DNA of 64,000 nucleotides. It comes from Sphingomonas sp. HDW15A (GTDB lineage Bacteria > Pseudomonadota > Alphaproteobacteria > Sphingomonadales > Sphingomonadaceae). Shown piece after piece: positions 1 through 11,235 of the stretch (positions within the stretch are counted from its first letter, which is position 1; each line of letters opens with the position of its first letter). The stretch covers positions 744,001-808,000 of the forward strand of contig NZ_CP049870.1 of the NCBI RefSeq assembly GCF_011301715.1, written 5' to 3'. The translations under genes were made by a program, and so were the position numbers. The notes under the pieces were generated by a model. The model had not been told where the DNA came from and did not search any database. It saw nothing but the letters and a program-made list of their open reading frames with translations.

Positions 1-73
1 TCAGGTTGCGCGGCGCCCTGAAGACGCGGTGAAAAACTTGCAGCCCGGCGTAGGCGAGGGGATGAAGCTGTGA
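1..73 (+). CDS. nuoJ: NADH-quinone oxidoreductase subunit J, C-terminal end (partial)
   Basis: Only the last 23 codons are inside the window, read in the frame that ends at the TGA at 71-73. The tail contains [13 protein letters not shown] and ends GEGMKL, which fits the C-terminal end of NuoJ, a membrane subunit of respiratory complex I. The stop codon overlaps the GTG start of nuoK in a GTGA arrangement, so the two are translationally coupled. The call rests largely on the nuoK neighbour because so little of the protein is visible. Confidence 0.8.
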   Translation, partial: QVARRPEDAVKNLQPGVGEGMKL

Positions 74-375
74 TTGGCCTCGCGCATTATCTTACGGTCG
101 CGGCGATCCTGTTCACGATCGGCGTCCTCGGCATCTTTCTCAACCGCCGGAACATCATCCTGATGCTGATGGCGATCGAACTCATCCTGCTCGCCGTGAA
201 CATCAACCTCGTCGCGTTCAGCGCCTATCTCGGTGACATAACCGGGCAGGTTTTCGCGATGTTCGTGCTGACCGTCGCCGCGGCCGAAGCCGCGATCGGG
301 CTCGCCATCCTTGTCATTTTCTTCCGTCGCCGCGGCTCGATCGCGGTCGACGATGTCAACCGGATGCGCGGATAA
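70..375 (+). CDS. nuoK: NADH-quinone oxidoreductase subunit K
   Basis: This 101-residue protein is a membrane subunit of complex I (proton-pumping NADH:quinone oxidoreductase) in the inner membrane. It has three hydrophobic helices, and the family hallmark is clear: [20 protein letters not shown] near residues 26-45 with the conserved membrane glutamate of the second helix. The length matches the family norm of about 100. The start is a GTG that overlaps the nuoJ stop. The TAA stop is followed immediately by the ATG of nuoL, so the genes sit in one tight operon. Confidence 0.97.
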   Translation: MIGLAHYLTVAAILFTIGVLGIFLNRRNIILMLMAIELILLAVNINLVAFSAYLGDITGQVFAMFVLTVAAAEAAIGLAILVIFFRRRGSIAVDDVNRMRG

Positions 376-2421
376 ATGCACCCGATTATCTTCATCTGCT
401 TCCTGCCGCTTGTCGCTGCGATCATCGCAGGTCTTGGGGGCCGAGTGATCGGCAAGACCGCCTCCAAGCTTGTCACGACCGGCGCGCTGTTTGCCGCTGC
501 TGGCCTGAGCTGGCCGATCTTCCTGTCCTACCTGTCGGGCGACGCTACGGCGCAGGTCGTACCGGTCCTCAAGTTCATTGAAAGTGGCGCGCTCAATGTT
601 GACTGGGCGCTTCGGGTCGACACGCTGACGGCGGTCATGCTGGTTGTCGTCACGACGGTCTCCAGCCTCGTCCACCTCTACAGCTGGGGCTACATGGAGG
701 AGGATCCCTCGCAGCCCCGGTTCTTCGCCTATTTGTCGCTGTTCACCTTCGCGATGCTCATGCTGGTGACCGCTGACAGCCTGGTACAGATGTTCTTTGG
801 CTGGGAAGGCGTCGGCCTCGCCTCCTACCTTCTCATCGGTTTCTGGTATCACAAGCCGTCGGCCAACGCGGCTGCGCTCAAGGCGTTCGTCGTGAACCGC
901 GTGGGCGATTTTGGCTTTTCGCTCGGCATCTTTGGCACCTTCCTGGTGTTCGGCACGGTCTCCATCCCGGCGATCCTTGAAGCCGCTCCCTCGATGGCCG
1001 GCTCGACCATCGGTTTTGCTGGTCTAACCGTCGACACGATGACGCTGCTGTGCCTGCTGTTGTTCGTGGGTGCGATGGGCAAGTCGGCGCAGCTTGGCCT
1101 TCACACGTGGCTTCCGGACGCGATGGAGGGTCCGACCCCGGTCAGCGCGCTGATCCACGCGGCAACGATGGTTACCGCTGGCGTGTTCATGGTTTGCCGC
1201 CTGTCGCCGATGTTCCAGGTTTCGCCCGACGCCATGACCGTCGTGACTTATGTCGGCGCGGCCACCGCGCTATTCGCAGCGACCGTCGGGACCGTCCAGA
1301 ACGACATCAAGCGGGTAATCGCCTATTCGACCTGTTCGCAGCTCGGCTACATGTTCTTCGCCGCGGGCGTCGGCGCTTACGGCGCGGCGATGTTCCACCT
1401 CTTCACGCACGCCTTCTTCAAGGCTCTCCTTTTCCTTGGAGCAGGCTCGGTTATCCACGCCATGCACCACGAGCAGGACATGCGTTACTACGGAGCGCTC
1501 CGTAAGGAGATCCCGCTGACCTTCTGGGCAATGGTTGCCGGGACCCTGGCCATCACGGGCGTCGGAATCATCGGCGTGTTCGGTTTTGCCGGCTTCTACT
1601 CAAAGGACGCAATTCTCGAGAGCGCTTTCGCCAGCGGCACCGTTCATGGCAATATTGCCTTCTGGGTCGGCGCGTTCGCCGCGCTCCTCACCAGCTTCTA
1701 CAGTTGGCGGCTCATCTTCCTCACGTTCTTTGGCAAGCCCCGCTGGGCGGCGAGCGAGCACATCCAGCATGCCGTTCACGGCGAACATGAAGCGCCAGAC
1801 GAGGAGCATGGCGACAGCGGCCATGGCACCGGCATGCCGCCGGAAGGTACGGCCGGCTATCACCCGCACGAAAGCCCTTGGACGATCCTCGTTCCGCTCG
1901 GCCTGCTATCGGTCGGTGCGATTTTCGCCGGGTTCCTGTTCCACCACGCGTTTGTCGAGGCGGAGGGCGGGGCGCATTTCTGGGCAGGAAGCCTGGCCTT
2001 CAACGAGCATCTCGCTCACGCCGCCCACGAGGTGCCGCTGTGGGTGAAACTAACCCCTGCCGCTGTTATGCTGATCGGCCTCGCAATCGCGTGGCGCAAT
2101 TACATCAGGGTGCCCGGCGCACCGGCGGCATTCGTCGCCACGTTCCCCGGCTTGCACAAGTTCTTCGTGCACAAATGGTATTTCGACGAGCTCTACGACG
2201 TCATCTTCGTCCGTCCGGCGATGTGGCTAGGCAACTTCTTCTGGAAGCGCGGTGACGAGCAGACCATCGACCGCTTCGGTCCGCACGGTGCGGCCTACGC
2301 AGTGGGCGTCGGCAATCGCATCACCAGCCGCCTGCAGTCGGGCTATGTAACCAATTACGCGCTCATCATGCTGCTCGGCCTGATCGCAGCCGCAACCTGG
2401 GCATTCTGGTGGGTAGCATGA
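376..2421 (+). CDS. nuoL: NADH-quinone oxidoreductase subunit L
   Basis: This 681-residue antiporter-like subunit of complex I carries one of the proton channels and the long lateral helix. It is strongly hydrophobic throughout. The Mrp/antiporter signature [20 protein letters not shown] is at about residues 241-260, and the quinone-oxidoreductase motif [17 protein letters not shown] is at about 140-156. A histidine- and glutamate-rich hydrophilic loop (about residues 465-500, many H/E/D) precedes the C-terminal lateral-helix part. This loop is longer than usual, but such insertions vary between species. The start ATG directly follows the nuoK stop, and the end overlaps nuoM by ATGA. Confidence 0.97.
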   Translation: MHPIIFICFLPLVAAIIAGLGGRVIGKTASKLVTTGALFAAAGLSWPIFLSYLSGDATAQVVPVLKFIESGALNVDWALRVDTLTAVMLVVVTTVSSLVHLYSWGYMEEDPSQPRFFAYLSLFTFAMLMLVTADSLVQMFFGWEGVGLASYLLIGFWYHKPSANAAALKAFVVNRVGDFGFSLGIFGTFLVFGTVSIPAILEAAPSMAGSTIGFAGLTVDTMTLLCLLLFVGAMGKSAQLGLHTWLPDAMEGPTPVSALIHAATMVTAGVFMVCRLSPMFQVSPDAMTVVTYVGAATALFAATVGTVQNDIKRVIAYSTCSQLGYMFFAAGVGAYGAAMFHLFTHAFFKALLFLGAGSVIHAMHHEQDMRYYGALRKEIPLTFWAMVAGTLAITGVGIIGVFGFAGFYSKDAILESAFASGTVHGNIAFWVGAFAALLTSFYSWRLIFLTFFGKPRWAASEHIQHAVHGEHEAPDEEHGDSGHGTGMPPEGTAGYHPHESPWTILVPLGLLSVGAIFAGFLFHHAFVEAEGGAHFWAGSLAFNEHLAHAAHEVPLWVKLTPAAVMLIGLAIAWRNYIRVPGAPAAFVATFPGLHKFFVHKWYFDELYDVIFVRPAMWLGNFFWKRGDEQTIDRFGPHGAAYAVGVGNRITSRLQSGYVTNYALIMLLGLIAAATWAFWWVA

Positions 2422-3965
2422 GTGGACTTCCCGTGCTGTCGCTGCTGATCGCGATCCCGTTCGTCGCGGCCATCCTTTGCCTGATGGTCAAGGCGCAAGG
2501 CGCGCGCTGGATCGCGCTTATTGCGACCTTGGCCGACCTCGTTCTCGGTGTGATGGTCTGGGGTGCCTACGATCCGGCGGGCCCGCAGTGGCAGTTCGTC
2601 GAGCACGTCGGCCTCGGCGGCCCCATCGTCTGGGCGCTGGGCATCGATGGCATCGCCCTGATGCTGATCATCCTGTCGGTGTTCCTGATGCCGATCTGCA
2701 TCGGCGCCAGCTGGCGGGCAATCGACCGGCGTGTGCCGGAATACATGGCGGCCTTCCTGCTTATGGAGGCGCTGATGATCGGCGTCTTCGCCGCGCAGGA
2801 CCTCCTGCTGTTCTACATCTTCTTCGAGGGCGGGCTCATTCCGATGTACCTGATCATCGGGATCTGGGGCGGCGCGGAGCGCATCAAGGCCGCCTATAAG
2901 TTCTTCCTCTATACGCTGTTCGGCTCTGTGCTGATGCTCATCGCCATGGTCGTGATGATCAATGTGTCAGGGACCAGCTTCATCCCCGACTTGATGGCGT
3001 ACGATTTCGCGCCGTCGCTGCAATGGTGGCTGTGGCTGGCGTTCTTCGCCAGCTTCGCGGTCAAGATGCCGATGTGGCCGGTCCACACGTGGCTTCCCGA
3101 CGCGCACGTCCAGGCGCCGACTGCGGGCTCGGTCATTCTGGCCGGCGTGCTGCTGAAAATGGGCGGCTATGGATTCGTCCGCTTCAGTCTTCCGATGTTT
3201 CCGGAAGCCTCGGCCGAGCTGATGCCCCTTGTGTTCGTTCTGAGCGGTATTGCGGTTGTCTACACTTCGCTCGTCGCTCTCGCGCAGAAGGACATGAAGA
3301 AGCTCATCGCTTATTCGTCGGTCGCTCACATGGCGTTCGTCACGTTCGGTCTTTTCGCCTTCAACCGGCAGGGCATCGAGGGAGCGTTGATGGTCATGCT
3401 TGGCCACGGTCTCGTCTCGGGTGCGCTCTTTCTTTGCGTCGGCGTCGTCTATGACCGCCTCCATACCCGCGAGATCGCGCGTTACGGCGGCCTCTCCGAC
3501 AATATGCCCGCCTATGCCTTCTTCTTCATGGTCTTCACCATGGCGAGCGTAGGATTGCCGGGACTGAGCAACTTTGTCGGCGAGTTCCTGGCGCTTATGG
3601 GCACCTACGCCGTGTCGAGTTGGGCCGGGATCGTCGCGACAACCGGGATCATCCTCGGCGCGGCTTACATGCTCTACCTTTACTGGCGGATTTGCTTCGG
3701 CACGCAGAGGAACGCCGATGCCGCAGTGATGCCGGATCTCGACAAGCGCGAATGGCTGCTCCTGGCACCGATTGCCGCGGCAGTGTTGTGGATGGGCGTC
3801 TATCCCGAGAGCTTCATGAAGCCGATGCGCGCCGATGTCGGCCGCCTACTGGAGCGCATCGAGCGGGCCAGGCCACAAAGCGATGCGCATCTCACGGCCG
3901 GAAAGCCGGAAGCTGCTCCGGCGCACGGTGCGGCAGAAGCGCATGAGGGCGCGGAGGCCCACTAA
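2418..3965 (+). CDS. nuoM: NADH-quinone oxidoreductase subunit M
   Basis: This is a 515-residue antiporter-like membrane subunit of complex I. The characteristic motif [20 protein letters not shown] lies at about residues 222-241, and the motif [18 protein letters not shown] lies near 137-154. I chose the ATG at 2418, which overlaps the nuoL stop as ATGA, over an in-frame GTG nine bases upstream because the ATG is coupled to nuoL and gives the usual N-terminus. The C-terminal 35 residues are rich in alanine, histidine and glutamate and are probably disordered. The TAA stop shares one base with the nuoN start. Confidence 0.97.
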   Translation: MSGLPVLSLLIAIPFVAAILCLMVKAQGARWIALIATLADLVLGVMVWGAYDPAGPQWQFVEHVGLGGPIVWALGIDGIALMLIILSVFLMPICIGASWRAIDRRVPEYMAAFLLMEALMIGVFAAQDLLLFYIFFEGGLIPMYLIIGIWGGAERIKAAYKFFLYTLFGSVLMLIAMVVMINVSGTSFIPDLMAYDFAPSLQWWLWLAFFASFAVKMPMWPVHTWLPDAHVQAPTAGSVILAGVLLKMGGYGFVRFSLPMFPEASAELMPLVFVLSGIAVVYTSLVALAQKDMKKLIAYSSVAHMAFVTFGLFAFNRQGIEGALMVMLGHGLVSGALFLCVGVVYDRLHTREIARYGGLSDNMPAYAFFFMVFTMASVGLPGLSNFVGEFLALMGTYAVSSWAGIVATTGIILGAAYMLYLYWRICFGTQRNADAAVMPDLDKREWLLLAPIAAAVLWMGVYPESFMKPMRADVGRLLERIERARPQSDAHLTAGKPEAAPAHGAAEAHEGAEAH

Positions 3966-5395
3966 TGAATTTCGACGCGATCCTCCCTGAAATCATCCTA
4001 ACGCTCGGCGCGCTTACGCTGATGATGGTTGCCGCTTTCGGCGGCCGCCGGTCAGCCGGGCTCACCAGTTGGGCTTCTGTCGCTTTACTCGTCGGCGCCA
4101 CCCTTGCGCTGGTCGGCGCGCCAATGGAAGCCGGCCCTATATTCGGCGGTCTCCTGGCGGCCGACGATTTCGGCGCTTTCGGCAAGGTGGTGATTTTCAT
4201 CGCTGCCGCCGTCGCAATTGTCGCCGCTCACGGCTGGTTTGAGCGCGATTTCGAACATGGCGCTGAATATCCGGTACTGATCCTGCTCAGCGCCGTCGGT
4301 ATGTCGGTAATGGTTTCGTCGACCAGCCTGATCAGCCTTTATGTCGGCCTCGAGCTTACCAGCTTGTCGTCCTACGTCCTTGCCTCCTATCGGCGCACCG
4401 ATGACCGCTCAGCCGAGGCGGGTCTCAAATATTTCGTCCTCGGCGCGCTCGCGAGCGGTATCCTTCTGTACGGAATTTCGCTGCTCTACGGTTTCACCGG
4501 TACCGTCGCGTTTGACGGGATCGCCGCGACTTTCGCCCGTTCTGAAATGCCGAGCCTCGGCCTGCTGTTCGGACTTGTTTTTGTCCTCGCTGGAATGGCG
4601 TTCAAGATCAGCGCCGTGCCGTTCCACATGTGGACACCGGACGTTTACGAAGGTGCACCGACGCCGGTCACCGCCTTTTTCGCTTCGGCGCCCAAGGTTG
4701 CGGCCGTGCTTCTCGCGACCCGTCTCAGTCTTGATGCGCTGGGTCCGGCGATCGAAGCGTGGCGGCAAATCGTCATCGTCGCGGCCTTGGCCTCGATCTT
4801 CCTCGGCGCAGTCGCCGCCTATGGCCAGACCAACATCAAGCGGCTTCTGGCTTATTCGTCGATCAATAATGTCGGCTTCGCGCTTATCGGCCTCGCCGCA
4901 GGTGGACCGGCCGGCGCCGCGTCGGTGCTGTTCTACATGGCCGTCTATGTCGTCATGACGCTGGGCGCCTTCCTCGTTGTCCTGCGCATGCGAGACGAGA
5001 GTGGTCCGATTGAAAGTCTCGATAGTCTCAAGGGGCTCTCGCAGACTCGGCCGTGGCTTGCCGCCGGCCTGGCTATGTTCATGTTCAGCCTTGCCGGCAT
5101 TCCGCCACTGTTCGGCTTCTGGCCGAAGCTGCTGGTGTTTTGGGCTGCGGTCGAAGCCGGTCTTATCGCGCTCGCAGTGGCTGGCATCGTCGGGACTGTT
5201 GTCGGCGCTTATTACTACATCAAGATCGTCAAGCTGATGTATTTCGACGCTCCGGGCGAGCCCTATTCGCAGGTCCGCGCGCCGCTCGAATCCGTGTTCA
5301 TCGTGCTTGCCGCGATGATCGTCAGCCCGCTTGGCTACCTGCTCATCGGCCCGCTTGGACGCGTCGCCGATAACGCCGCGGCCTCGCTGTTTTGA
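3965..5395 (+). CDS. nuoN: NADH-quinone oxidoreductase subunit N
   Basis: This 476-residue protein is the third antiporter-like subunit of complex I and the last gene of the nuo operon. The family motif FHMWTPDVYEGAPTPVTAFF is at about residues 219-238, and LTSLSSYVLAS(Y)RR near 129-142 matches NuoN helix 5. It starts at an ATG sharing one base with the nuoM stop (TAATG). Its TGA overlaps a TTG start of the next gene, birA, a linkage commonly seen in alphaproteobacteria. No unusual features are visible. Confidence 0.97.
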   Translation: MNFDAILPEIILTLGALTLMMVAAFGGRRSAGLTSWASVALLVGATLALVGAPMEAGPIFGGLLAADDFGAFGKVVIFIAAAVAIVAAHGWFERDFEHGAEYPVLILLSAVGMSVMVSSTSLISLYVGLELTSLSSYVLASYRRTDDRSAEAGLKYFVLGALASGILLYGISLLYGFTGTVAFDGIAATFARSEMPSLGLLFGLVFVLAGMAFKISAVPFHMWTPDVYEGAPTPVTAFFASAPKVAAVLLATRLSLDALGPAIEAWRQIVIVAALASIFLGAVAAYGQTNIKRLLAYSSINNVGFALIGLAAGGPAGAASVLFYMAVYVVMTLGAFLVVLRMRDESGPIESLDSLKGLSQTRPWLAAGLAMFMFSLAGIPPLFGFWPKLLVFWAAVEAGLIALAVAGIVGTVVGAYYYIKIVKLMYFDAPGEPYSQVRAPLESVFIVLAAMIVSPLGYLLIGPLGRVADNAAASLF

Positions 5396-6087
5396 GCCGT
5401 CTCCGGTTCGTCGAAGACACCGGTTCGACGAACACCGACCTGCTGGCCGACTTCGATGCAATGGAGGGCGACTGGCTGATTGCTCGCCGCCAGCGCTCGG
5501 GGCGTGGCCGCCAAGGGCGTGACTGGCACAGCCTCGACGGCAATTTCTTCGGCTCGACGATCGTTTGCCTTCGCCGCGATGATCCAGAGGCGCCCACGCT
5601 TTCCCTGGTTGCTGGTCTGGCGCTTATCGACGCGATCCACGCCGCAGCGCCGGCGGCTCCCGTCAGTCTCAAATGGCCTAACGACGTGATGCGCGGGAAG
5701 GGCAAGCTTGGCGGAATTCTGCTCGAGCGGGCCGGCGACAGGGTGGTTGCAGGCTTCGGCGTCAATCTCGCGGTCGAGCCAGGAATAGAAGGGCGGGAAA
5801 CCGCAAGCCTGTCGGACATGCCGATCTCTGTCGAAGCCTTTGCTCCCTTGCTCGCTGGCGCCTTTGCACGCTTGCTTGGGGCGTGGAGGATCGCCGAGCC
5901 AGCTTCGCTGGCACGCAGCTGGGAGGAGAAGGCGCATCCGAAGGGGACGCCAATAATGGTTCACCAGAACCCGGATGAAGTCGTTCAGGGCCTGTTCGAC
6001 GGGATTGAGACCGACGGCGCGCTTCGTCTTCGTCTGGCTGATGGAAGCGTCACGATCATTCGCGCCGGGGACGTTGGCCTCGCATGA
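5392..6087 (+). CDS. birA: Biotin--[acetyl-CoA-carboxylase] ligase
   Basis: This 231-residue enzyme activates biotin to biotinyl-AMP and attaches it to the carrier lysine of acetyl-CoA carboxylase. The biotin/ATP-binding loop GRGRQGR is at residues 37-43, and the KWPNDV motif of the BPL/LPL catalytic domain is at 94-99, followed by KLGGILLE. There is no N-terminal helix-turn-helix domain, so this is the short, non-repressor type of BirA usual in alphaproteobacteria. The proposed start is a TTG overlapping the nuoN stop (TTGA). It places the conserved FVEDTGSTNTD at the expected N-terminal position, and no ATG lies nearby. Confidence 0.93.
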   Translation: MSRLRFVEDTGSTNTDLLADFDAMEGDWLIARRQRSGRGRQGRDWHSLDGNFFGSTIVCLRRDDPEAPTLSLVAGLALIDAIHAAAPAAPVSLKWPNDVMRGKGKLGGILLERAGDRVVAGFGVNLAVEPGIEGRETASLSDMPISVEAFAPLLAGAFARLLGAWRIAEPASLARSWEEKAHPKGTPIMVHQNPDEVVQGLFDGIETDGALRLRLADGSVTIIRAGDVGLA

Positions 6088-6126
6088 GCCTCGCCATTTC
6101 CCGCCTCAATCGTTAGGGGCACAGCC

Positions 6127-6903
6127 ATGCTGCTCGCCATCGATGCCGGGAATACCAATGTCGTCGCCGCCCTGGTCGACGGGCGCGACATCAAGGCGCG
6201 ATGGCGGATCGCTACTGACCCCCGGCGGACGGGCGACGAATATGCCGTCTGGCTCCATCAGCTACTCGAACTTGAGGGTTTTGCGCGCAGCGATGTAGAC
6301 GCCGTCATTATCGGTACCGTTGTTCCGCGTGCACTTCACAATCTCGAAGTGTTGTCCCGCAAGTATTTCGGCGTGGAGCCGCTGGTTGCGGGGCAGGGGG
6401 ACGCCGCCTGGCCAATCGCACTCGACGTACCGGATCCGGGCACGGTCGGAGCGGATCGCGTGCTCAACGCAATTGCCGCCCATGCTGCACATAGTGGCGA
6501 CCTGATCGTGATCGATTTTGGTACCGCAACGACCTTCGACGTGGTCGATTTCAATGGTGCCTACAAAGGCGGGATTATCGCACCTGGTATCAATCTCAGC
6601 CTCGATGCCTTGGTGGGGGCGGCGGCCAAGCTTCCGCGTATCGCAATCGCCGCGCCAGTCGATGACTCGGTCGTTGGAACGACCACGGAAGAGCAAATGT
6701 TGATCGGCATCTACTGGGGTTATGTGTCTATGATCGAAGGTCTGACCGAGCGCTTGCGTCACGAGATCGGTCGTCCGGCCAAGGTCGTGGCGACCGGTGG
6801 TCTTGCCGCCCTGTTTGACAAGCGGACCGGTGTCTTCGACGCGATCGAGCCCGACCTTACAATTACCGGCCTTGCGATGCTGGCGGAGACATCGCACCGA
6901 TGA
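6127..6903 (+). CDS. coaX: Type III pantothenate kinase
   Basis: This 258-residue cytosolic enzyme phosphorylates pantothenate in the first step of coenzyme A synthesis. It belongs to the ASKHA fold. The phosphate-1 motif DAGNTN is at residues 6-11, the pantothenate-site motif GADR at 108-111 and the second phosphate loop DFGTATT at 130-136. CoaX needs a monovalent cation and is not feedback-inhibited by CoA (family knowledge). It ends in ATGA shared with the RNase J start, so the two are co-translated. The length is typical. Confidence 0.95.
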   Translation: MLLAIDAGNTNVVAALVDGRDIKARWRIATDPRRTGDEYAVWLHQLLELEGFARSDVDAVIIGTVVPRALHNLEVLSRKYFGVEPLVAGQGDAAWPIALDVPDPGTVGADRVLNAIAAHAAHSGDLIVIDFGTATTFDVVDFNGAYKGGIIAPGINLSLDALVGAAAKLPRIAIAAPVDDSVVGTTTEEQMLIGIYWGYVSMIEGLTERLRHEIGRPAKVVATGGLAALFDKRTGVFDAIEPDLTITGLAMLAETSHR

Positions 6904-8543
6904 CCCCACGCGACGACGAACTTCTTTTCCTGGCCCTCGGTGGCTCGGGCGAGATCGGCATGAACGTCAATCTCTACGGCACCGCGGGCAAATGGCTCAT
7001 GGTCGACCTCGGCCTGACCTTCGCGGACTCCGATTATCCGGGTATCGATCTTATCCTGCCCGACCTCGAATTCATCGAGGAGCATCGCGATACGCTCGCC
7101 GGGATCGTCCTCACTCACGGTCATGAGGACCATATCGGCGCGATCCCTTATCTTGCGGCGGAGTTGAAGGTCCCGCTTTATGCCACTCCGTTCACGGCCG
7201 GGCTTATTGCGGGAAAGCTGGAGGAAGAGGGGCTAACCGGGCAGGTCAAGCTCCACGTTATAGACCGCGACGGCTCGATCGACCTCGACCCGTTCCGAGT
7301 GACTTTCGTCGCGCTTGCCCACTCGATCCCGGAAGGCAACGGCGTTCTCATCGAAACGAAGCAGGGCAAGATCTTCCACACCGGGGACTGGAAGATCGAC
7401 GAAACCCCAGTTCTCGGCGAGCCGTCGAGCGAAGAGACGATGCACGCGCTGGGCGACGCCGGAATCCTGGCGCTGGTCTGCGATTCTACCAACGTCTTCG
7501 ATACGGAACCGTCGGGCTCGGAAAAATCCGTTCATGACGGACTTAGGCAGGCGGTCGAGACGGCAAAAGGGCGGGTGCTGGTTACCACGTTCGCTTCCAA
7601 TGCTGCCCGCCTTCAGACGTTGGGCAAGGTCGCCGAAGAGACTGGCCGGAGGGTCTGCGTCGCTGGACGCAGTCTCGACCGCATCCTCCGCGTGGCAAAG
7701 GCCAACGGCTACCTGCTCGATTTTCCTGAACCCATCACCTTCGAGCAGGCGATGATGCTCCCCAAGCGCGAGGTGATGATCATTGCCACCGGGGGTCAGG
7801 GAGAGCCCCGCGCGGCCCTGGGAAGAATCGCGCAGGGTCAGCACGAGCTCAAGCTAGTAGAGGGCGATACTGTAATCTTTTCGTCCAAGATCATCCCCGG
7901 CAATGAGATTCCGATTGGCCGGATCATGAATGGCCTCAGCGATCTTGGCATCAATGTCGTCACGACCAGGCAATTGCACATCCACGTCTCGGGTCACCCT
8001 GCGCGGCCCGAGCTCGAGCAGATGTATCGCTGGATCCGTCCCCAGATCGTTGTTCCGGTGCACGGAGAGGCGAGGCATATGCGGGAACAGGCCAAGGTCG
8101 CGCTAGCGGCCGGAGTCCCTAGCGCGATCATTCAGAAGAACGGGGATCTCATTCGACTGTCGCCCAACGGGCCAGAGAAACTACGTGAGATTCGAACCGG
8201 CCGTCTTGTACTCGACGGGGACGTGATCCTCCCGGCCGACGGCGCGACGATGAACCAGCGCCGGAAGATCGGCTACGGCGGGCTCATTGCAGTCACCCTT
8301 CCGGTCGACGGCACAGGAGCGCTGGCCGCCGATCCGCTGATCCGCCCGTTTGGGGTGCCGATCGAGGCTGACCTGGCTGATTTCCTTGCTGATGCGACGG
8401 ACGCGGCCCGCAAGAGCTATGGTGATGGCTCGGCCGACCCCGAACGCATGCGCGAGACGGTCCGAATTGCAGTGCGCCGCTGTGCAACCCTGTGGACGGG
8501 CAAGAAGCCGGTCGTGGATGTTGCTTTGTTGGCGGTTGGCTGA
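6900..8543 (+). CDS. rnj: Ribonuclease J (metallo-beta-lactamase fold)
   Basis: This 547-residue protein is a ribonuclease J, a 5'-3' exo- and endoribonuclease for rRNA maturation and mRNA decay. The metallo-beta-lactamase zinc motif HGHEDHIG is at residues 73-80. The beta-CASP region follows with motif A-like [15 protein letters not shown] and the motif C histidine in HIHVSGHP near residue 361. A C-terminal domain follows. Alphaproteobacteria use RNase J together with RNase E. The ATG overlaps the coaX stop by four bases, and the TGA shares one base with the next ATG. Confidence 0.94.
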   Translation: MTPRDDELLFLALGGSGEIGMNVNLYGTAGKWLMVDLGLTFADSDYPGIDLILPDLEFIEEHRDTLAGIVLTHGHEDHIGAIPYLAAELKVPLYATPFTAGLIAGKLEEEGLTGQVKLHVIDRDGSIDLDPFRVTFVALAHSIPEGNGVLIETKQGKIFHTGDWKIDETPVLGEPSSEETMHALGDAGILALVCDSTNVFDTEPSGSEKSVHDGLRQAVETAKGRVLVTTFASNAARLQTLGKVAEETGRRVCVAGRSLDRILRVAKANGYLLDFPEPITFEQAMMLPKREVMIIATGGQGEPRAALGRIAQGQHELKLVEGDTVIFSSKIIPGNEIPIGRIMNGLSDLGINVVTTRQLHIHVSGHPARPELEQMYRWIRPQIVVPVHGEARHMREQAKVALAAGVPSAIIQKNGDLIRLSPNGPEKLREIRTGRLVLDGDVILPADGATMNQRRKIGYGGLIAVTLPVDGTGALAADPLIRPFGVPIEADLADFLADATDAARKSYGDGSADPERMRETVRIAVRRCATLWTGKKPVVDVALLAVG

Positions 8544-8803
8544 TGCAGGTCGGGTCGATCATTGCGATCTACTTCCTGTTTTTCGTGACGAGCGCCTTCG
8601 TGCTTCTCCCCTTCGGCGTGAAGACGGACGAAGAGGCGGGAAATCCGACAATTCCCGGTCAGGCCGAAAGCGCTCCCCACCACTTCGACCTCAAGCGCCA
8701 TGTCTTGCGCGCAATGGTGTTAGCGGCGTTTCTGTTCGCGATTTACTACGCCAATTGGCTCTACGGTTGGGTTACCGTAGACGATCTCGACTTCTACAAC
8801 TGA
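8543..8803 (+). CDS. DUF1467 family small membrane protein
   Basis: The gene encodes 86 residues. The first helix (about residues 5-23) ends in the family signature LPFGVKTDEE. A short APHH-containing loop follows, and a second helix lies near residues 51-70. I recognise this as DUF1467, an alphaproteobacterial inner-membrane family of unknown function often found beside RNase J and proline tRNA ligase. The ATG at 8543 shares a base with the RNase J stop. A longer in-frame start inside RNase J was rejected because it adds non-family residues. Confidence 0.85.
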   Translation: MQVGSIIAIYFLFFVTSAFVLLPFGVKTDEEAGNPTIPGQAESAPHHFDLKRHVLRAMVLAAFLFAIYYANWLYGWVTVDDLDFYN

Positions 8804-8809
8804 GCGGGC

Positions 8810-11118
8810 TTAGCGCCGACCGCCAACCACTTGCGCAAGCGCGGCGTAGAGCTTGCCCATGTCGCTTGACATGATCGTCACTGCCAAGGGCCCGCCATCG
8901 CGCTCGGCCGTTATCCGCCGAAGCATCGCTTCGAAGTCATGAACGTACCGGTTGACCGATTCCTGGAATTCCTGGTCGGACTCGTAATGCGATTGAAGCG
9001 ATCGCGCTTCGGTTCCGCCGATCAGCCGGGCGGCGCGCCGCGTGAACACGCCGCGATCACCTTTGAGGTACGAAGCCCAGGCTTTGTCGTCGACATCGTC
9101 GGAAAGGATCTTTCCGACGTCGATCGAGGCCGAATGCATTGAATCAATGAGCAGCGAGACGCGCTTGGCGAAGGCCTCGCTGTCGCGTTCGCGCCGATCT
9201 TCGTCGTTCTGCGTCATATGGGCTTCGAGCGCTGCTGCACTTTGGCCAATGGAAAGCATCTGCTGCATCAGCCGCTCCGAAGCGCCGCGGGCCGCTTCCA
9301 CCGCTCGCGCGGCGGTCACCTCGACCTCGCGCAACTGCTGGGCAACGCTTTCCTGGACGGCGTTCTCGAGCGCAGTCCTCGCAGCATCGGACAGTTGGCT
9401 TGCGCTCTGGGGAATGATCTCCGCTATGGCCTGCCGCGCCCGGTCTGCAGCATGATTTGCAGCCTCCTTTACCTGGACGAGCGCCGCCACGAGCGCCGGG
9501 CCGGTTTCCCCTGAAAGCCGTTGCGCCTCGCTTTCGGCCATCGCGATCGACTCCGACAGCTCGGCGAGCCGGCGCTCAGCTCCGCCGACGCCCGTGTCGA
9601 CCGCAGCGAGTAGAGCTGCGAGGCGGTCGTGCTGCGCTTCCACCGCGGATGAGCCCTCATTGATCTTGTTGGCTGTTTCGGCGGCGGTGTCGCGGGCGAG
9701 TACCAGTGCGGGTTGAGCTGCCTGGGCCGATTCAAGCAGCCGCTGCGCGTTACCCTGTGCTTCCCCGAGCGCTTGGTTGATGTCGCTGCTCAGTGCGGCA
9801 GCGAGACCGTCGAGCCGTTCACGAAGTGTCTCGGTGCGCTCGGCGAGTTGCGTAAGGCCGACCGTGCCGGCGTCAGAATGGAGATTGATCGTTTCCAGTT
9901 CGCCGCGAAGACGGCTCAGGCTCTCTCCGATGGCAGCAGATCGCTGATCGCCCTGCGCCGCAAAGGTGCCGAAGCGCTGATCAAGATCAGCGAGCCCGGC
10001 CGAAATCGAATCAACCAGGTGGCGAGACGATTCGTCCTGGCGAACAATATGTTCTGACAGATGGTCGAGTGATGATCGGGCATCGGCAAGCCGGTCGCGA
10101 AGGGCTGTGGCGGACTCGATACCTGCGTGCCCAAGGCCTGCCCGCGCTTCATCGACGAGGGCTGTGACCGCACTGGACTGGATCGCGATACCGCTGCGGA
10201 TTTCCTCGAGCACTTCTGAAGTGCGGACAAGCAGCGTGTCCATCGTCTGTCCGGAGTCGGAAGCAACGGCTTTCAGTTTCTCGGCCGTCGCCATGGCGCT
10301 TGAGTCGAGTTCTGCGAGGCGAGCGGAGAGGGTGCTGCTCGCGGAATCGACCCGGCTTTCGGTTTCGCGGGTGGCTTCTCCGAGGGTCGCCACCTGCCGC
10401 TCGAACGCGGCGGCCTGGTCGAGGGCCGAGCGTCCTGCCGTTTGCAATTGGTCAGCCATAGCCCGGGCAGTCGCCTCCGCTCGGGGAGATCCTCCAGCAG
10501 GACGCCAATATCGACCAGAGCATTATGAGCGGCGCGATCGAAGGTTTCGCCGTGCCCAGCAAGCCGGCGGGCGCCGGCGTCGAGGTCGGCTGAGGCCGCG
10601 CCGAGCCGAGAAGCCGCTTCGTCACCCAAGACCATCAACTGATCGGCCATGGAGCGAAGCGCGAGGTGGTTGTCGTCAATCCGTTGGCGGACGACCGCTA
10701 GGAGCCCATCGAGCGCGCGCGCTTCGCCGCGCATCGTCACGACAGAACGGGTAAAAGCTTCGGCTTCCCGCCGACGAGTCCGTCCGAACATCAGCCAAGC
10801 CAAGCCGAGGAGGGCAAGTGGACCGGTGATAATGGCGACCCATTGGGCTACCGCGGGGAAGGAGAGTGCTTGACCCGCGAGGGCCTGTCCCGCCGACCAG
10901 GCACTGAAGCCTAACCACAGAAAAGCGAGCAGTCCCAGGGTCCAACCGAGCACTGCGCGACCGCCTGCACCCGGCACCTCTGGAAGCGTTGCCTCGGCCA
11001 GCCACTCTTCGCCAGCTTGGTCTGTCGTCAAGGGATGACGAAGCGTGCCGTCGGGCCCGATCTCGCCCTCCCCGGAATAGGGTTCATATGCGGGCGATGC
11101 GTGGCTGGACGGGGTCAT
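8810..11118 (-). CDS. Membrane-anchored coiled-coil protein, reading frame broken at about 10483
   Basis: Two minus-strand frames join into one gene of about 769 codons if one base is added to the four-base C run (G on the plus strand) at 10483-10486. The junction then reads LLEDLPRAEATARAMADQLQ. The N-terminal part has a hydrophilic head and two membrane helices at about residues 54-76 and 88-110. The rest is a very long alanine/glutamate/serine-rich coiled coil, ending in a short globular C-terminus with GDRGVFTRRAARL. The overall plan, two helices followed by a long cytoplasmic coiled coil, recalls apolipoprotein-like or chemoreceptor-like scaffold proteins, but I recognise no named family. 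The function is unknown. The start is the ATG at 11118. It lies convergent to DUF1467. Confidence 0.8.
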
Positions 11119-11235
11119 GAAAATCAATTTACCACGAATTCGCTCAGGCGGAAGCGCGATTGCGGATCACGGGGTGGAAAGCGAGGCGCGGCCTGGCCTA
11201 GAAGGTCCGTCGATGAACGGGGGAGGATCAAGAGC

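Noticed and set aside
1..852. Long open frame on the minus strand opposite nuoK and nuoL
   Set aside because: It is a high-GC shadow: low-complexity, charged composition, with no family resemblance, and it is fully covered by strong nuo genes.
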